From: an uncultured Clostridia bacterium
GTDB taxonomy: Bacteria; Bacillota; Clostridia; TANB77; CAG-508
DNA: 7,196 nucleotides
Assembly: GCA_948530865.1 (NCBI GenBank)
Contig: CAOTKV010000038.1
Coordinates: 1-7,196 of the forward strand
Reading direction: 5' to 3'
Positions 5,012-7,196 of this stretch are shown piece after piece. The notes below the pieces were generated by a model. It made no database searches, had not been told where the DNA came from, and worked only from the letters and a program-made list of their open reading frames with translations. Each line of letters opens with the position of its first letter. Within the stretch, counting starts at the first letter, position 1. A program made the position numbers and the translations under genes.

Positions 5012-5212
5012 ATGAAAGGTTTTTTGCTGTTTATCATTATTTGCATTTTTGCAGAATTTATAATTTATGTTGTTAATTCAATGACAAAAGATCGGAACAC
5101 AGGAATACGGCTCTTAGGTTATGTGATAGCCATAGTTTCAGCATTTTCGGTACTGTGGCTGGTATTATTCTATTACTTTGGAATAAATTTAACAGAGATG
5201 ATTGCCCTTTAG
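5012..5212 (+). CDS. Small two-helix membrane protein of unknown function
   Basis: I do not recognise this 66-residue protein. It has two hydrophobic helices, about 4-22 (FLLFIIICIFAEFIIYVVN) and 35-57 (LGYVIAIVSAFSVLWLVLFYYFG). They are joined by a short positively charged loop, TKDRNTGIR (25-33), which should face the cytoplasm by the positive-inside rule, so both ends would lie outside. The start is well supported by AAGGAGG (4998-5004), 7 bases upstream, and by a near-consensus promoter. Its codon use differs from its neighbours: both arginines are CGG, as in the secreted-protein gene, where the housekeeping genes use AGA, and GC is about 33% by hand count (5041-5210). It is a single-gene transcript ended by its own hairpin. 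Possible roles such as a membrane regulator or small toxin-like peptide are not supported by any motif. Confidence 0.8.
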   Translation: MKGFLLFIIICIFAEFIIYVVNSMTKDRNTGIRLLGYVIAIVSAFSVLWLVLFYYFGINLTEMIAL

Positions 5213-5229
5213 GGGGCAGTCATTTTTTT
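5198..5229 (+). terminator. Terminator overlapping the stop codon of the small membrane protein
   Basis: ATGATTGCCC (5198-5207) pairs with GGGCAGTCAT (5214-5223), ten pairs with one T-G, around the 6-base loop TTTAGG, and seven T (5223-5229) follow. The 5' arm is the last coding codons (Met-Ile-Ala plus part of Leu) and the TAG stop sits in the loop. Confidence 0.92.
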
Positions 5230-5265
5230 GTAAACTAATAGTAACAAAGAATTTATACAAATTTA

Positions 5266-5295
5266 TTGGTAATAATTTTTTAGATATTATATAAT
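5266..5295 (+). promoter_or_regulatory. Probable promoter of the DUF2207 gene
   Basis: TTGGTA (5266-5271) and TATAAT (5290-5295) are 18 bases apart. The -10 is consensus and the -35 matches at four of six positions. Transcription would begin near 5302, leaving a short leader of about 24 bases with GGGGAG (5315-5320) before the ATG at 5326. Confidence 0.65.
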
Positions 5296-5325
5296 TTTTA
5301 AAATGATAAAATATGGGGAGATAAT

Positions 5326-7196
5326 ATGAAAAATAAAACAATATTAATTTTAGTATTTTTAGCTATTTTTTTGTTAGGCTTAAATACTAAATCTTATGCT
5401 GGTTATCAGTCTTGGAATTCAATTAATTATGATGTTACTTTGAATTCTGATAGTAGTATGGATGTAATAGAAACATGGGATGTAAATGTGGAGTATACTA
5501 ATACACTTTTAAAAAATTTTGAGCTTGATAATTCTAAATATTCTAATATTACAAATGTTAAAGTATTCGAAGTTGTTAATAATGAACCAATACCATTACA
5601 ACAAATTTATGAAGAGCAATGGCATGTGGATGCAGGGTGTTATTATGCTCTTCCAGTATCAAATAATCCTAGTAAATTTGAAATTGCATGGCATGTAGGT
5701 TTAGATAATTCAAGAGATACAAAAATATATAAATTATATTATACAATTGAAGATGCAACAAGAATTTATAATGATTGTACAGAATTTTATTGGCAATTTT
5801 TAGGAAAAAATAATTCAATGTCAGGAAACAATATTACTGGAACAATAAAATTACCAAAAGAAGTAAGTGATATAGAAAAGCTAAGAGTATGGGCACATGG
5901 ACCTTTAAGTGGTGAGATAAATAGAGAGTCAGAAGATACAATTTCGTTTAAAATTCCAAAAATTCCAATAAATACAATGTTAGAAGTTAGAGTTGTTACA
6001 GAAGAAAATATTTATGAAAATTCAACTAATTTTATAAATGAAAAGAAATTATCATCTATTTTAAAAGAAGAGAAAAAATGGGCAAATAGTGCTAATTTCG
6101 AAAGAAATAAGCCACAGATATATTATGCAATATTAATTGTTATTGCAATTATAGTTTCAATTTACATGTTAATAAAAATTATAAGAAATATAAAATTAAG
6201 AAATCTATTTGTTGAAAAACATGAAATGAATGTTGAACCAATTGAATATTTTAGAGAAATTCCAAATGAGAAAGTATCAACTCCAGCGAGAGCAATCTAT
6301 TTATATTCTTTTAAAAGTAATAAGCCCGATATGGATAGGTATGAAGATAATATACTTACAGCAGTATTATTAGAATTATCTTTAAAAAAAGTTATAAGAT
6401 TTGAAAATGACGAACATGGTGAAATAAAGATTATTCTTTGCAAAATAGAAGAACAACAATTAATGGGAGAAGAATATAATGTATATGATTTTTTAGTATC
6501 AGCTTGTAATTATATTGATAACAAAAGAGAGTATATAACAATAAAAGAATTCTCAGATTATGCAGAACAACATTATAAATTGTTCCATAAACTTTTATGT
6601 GATGTTGAATATTCTGCTAGTACTTATCATTCTAATTTTATGAATATAGATTTGAATAAACAACTTGATTGTAAAGAAGTAGATAAAAAAATTTCAAATT
6701 TAGAATATACTAATATGTGGAGTTTCTTTTTGGCATTTGTATTTACATTAGCTGGATTTACAGAATCAGAAGAACAAAAATATTTTGTAGTGCTTGGAAT
6801 TATATTTTGGATAATAATTTTTGGAAATATTATTTGTATAAGAATTTTAAAAAATGCTTTAAAGAAAATGTCAGGTTTAACAGAAAAAGGATTAAGAGAA
6901 AAAAACGAGTGGAAAGCATTAAAGAAATATATGCAAGATTATTCTTTGCTTAATGAAAAAACGTTACCAGATATAGTGTTGTGGGAAAAATTTTTAGTAT
7001 ATGCAACTGCTTTTGGAATTTCAGAAGAAGTAACTGAACAGTTGAAAATTGCTCATCCTGATATGTTTAATGTAAATAATGTAGATAATTATTCATATTG
7101 GAATCTTGTATCAAGCTCGAGAAACAGAAGTGGCTTTTTAAATGATTTAAGTAATAAAATAGAAAATACATATAGAAACTCAGAAAGAAAATATCG
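5326..7196 (+). CDS. DUF2207 domain membrane protein (3' end cut by the window)
   Basis: The frame runs open from ATG 5326 to the window edge, 623 complete codons. A signal peptide (1-25, ending SYA) leads into an extracytoplasmic beta-rich domain (about 26-260, starting YQSWNSINYDVTLNSDSSMDVIETWDV), as in DUF2207 proteins. A transmembrane helix (266-287) is followed by a cytoplasmic region of about 175 residues. A helical hairpin comes next (465-480 and 488-508, SFFLAFVFTLAGF and FVVLGIIFWIIIFGNIICI). The diagnostic block LPDIVLWEKFLVYATAFGI (547-565) lies in the second cytoplasmic part. DUF2207 function is unknown. Such genes are often beside lemA, which could lie just past the edge. The start is supported by GGGGAG 5 bases upstream. 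After the diagnostic block the sequence is Ser/Asn-rich (SSSRNRSG), where many relatives have a glycine-rich tail. The gene is very AT-rich and uses AGA for arginine, like the sigma gene. Confidence 0.88.
   Translation, partial: MKNKTILILVFLAIFLLGLNTKSYAGYQSWNSINYDVTLNSDSSMDVIETWDVNVEYTNTLLKNFELDNSKYSNITNVKVFEVVNNEPIPLQQIYEEQWHVDAGCYYALPVSNNPSKFEIAWHVGLDNSRDTKIYKLYYTIEDATRIYNDCTEFYWQFLGKNNSMSGNNITGTIKLPKEVSDIEKLRVWAHGPLSGEINRESEDTISFKIPKIPINTMLEVRVVTEENIYENSTNFINEKKLSSILKEEKKWANSANFERNKPQIYYAILIVIAIIVSIYMLIKIIRNIKLRNLFVEKHEMNVEPIEYFREIPNEKVSTPARAIYLYSFKSNKPDMDRYEDNILTAVLLELSLKKVIRFENDEHGEIKIILCKIEEQQLMGEEYNVYDFLVSACNYIDNKREYITIKEFSDYAEQHYKLFHKLLCDVEYSASTYHSNFMNIDLNKQLDCKEVDKKISNLEYTNMWSFFLAFVFTLAGFTESEEQKYFVVLGIIFWIIIFGNIICIRILKNALKKMSGLTEKGLREKNEWKALKKYMQDYSLLNEKTLPDIVLWEKFLVYATAFGISEEVTEQLKIAHPDMFNVNNVDNYSYWNLVSSSRNRSGFLNDLSNKIENTYRNSERKY

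Noticed and set aside
6717..6953. Plus-strand open frame of 78 codons
   Set aside because: It lies in another frame inside the DUF2207 gene, whose own frame shows membrane helices and the diagnostic motif.
1..7196. CRISPR array, insertion sequence, integrase, toxin-antitoxin or phage genes
   Set aside because: No spaced repeats, transposase or integrase motifs, terminal inverted repeats or paired small genes were seen anywhere in the window.

Overview
This is an AT-rich chromosomal window from a low-GC Firmicute, most likely a Clostridia-type gut or anaerobic bacterium. The reasons are strong purine-rich Shine-Dalgarno sequences (AAGGAGG), near-consensus sigma-A promoters (TTGACA/TTGAAA, 17-base spacers, TATAAT), arginine coded almost only by AGA, intrinsic terminators after most genes, and an ECF sigma/anti-sigma pair plus a DUF2207 protein of the type common in that group. 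The standard code fits: Trp is TGG and no gene reads through TGA. I cannot name a species.

Layout from left to right. (1) The 5' part of a tRNA-Leu(UAA) gene on the minus strand, with a perfect consensus promoter at 91-119. (2) A roughly 490-base AT-rich gap holding that promoter, a 16-bp palindrome and candidate promoters for the next gene. (3) A two-gene operon, 544-1682: a small ECF sigma factor with a TTG start, then a single-pass membrane protein that is its probable anti-sigma factor, ended by a bidirectional terminator. (4) A convergent minus-strand gene, 1737-2225, for a small secreted protein of unknown function, with richer GC and codon use unlike its neighbours. (5) rpsB (ribosomal protein S2) and tsf (elongation factor Ts), 2553-4342, with a structured rpsB leader and a strong hairpin between the genes that probably attenuates tsf. 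(6) A histidine phosphatase gene, 4396-4932, whose ribosome binding site follows directly on the tsf terminator. The usual pyrH-frr partners of rpsB-tsf are absent. (7) A 66-residue two-helix membrane protein, 5012-5212, with its own near-perfect promoter and a terminator hairpin that swallows its stop codon. (8) A large secreted and membrane-anchored DUF2207 protein starting at 5326 and cut by the window end.

How they work together: rpsB and tsf are core translation genes, and the tRNA belongs to the same housekeeping layer. The sigma/anti-sigma pair is a self-contained envelope-signal regulator. The secreted protein, the small membrane protein and the DUF2207 protein are envelope-associated accessory genes, each apparently transcribed separately. 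I see no mobile element, CRISPR array, toxin-antitoxin pair or defence system. No clear new multi-gene system is visible. The most interesting items are the RNA structures around rpsB-tsf and the two compositionally odd orphan genes.
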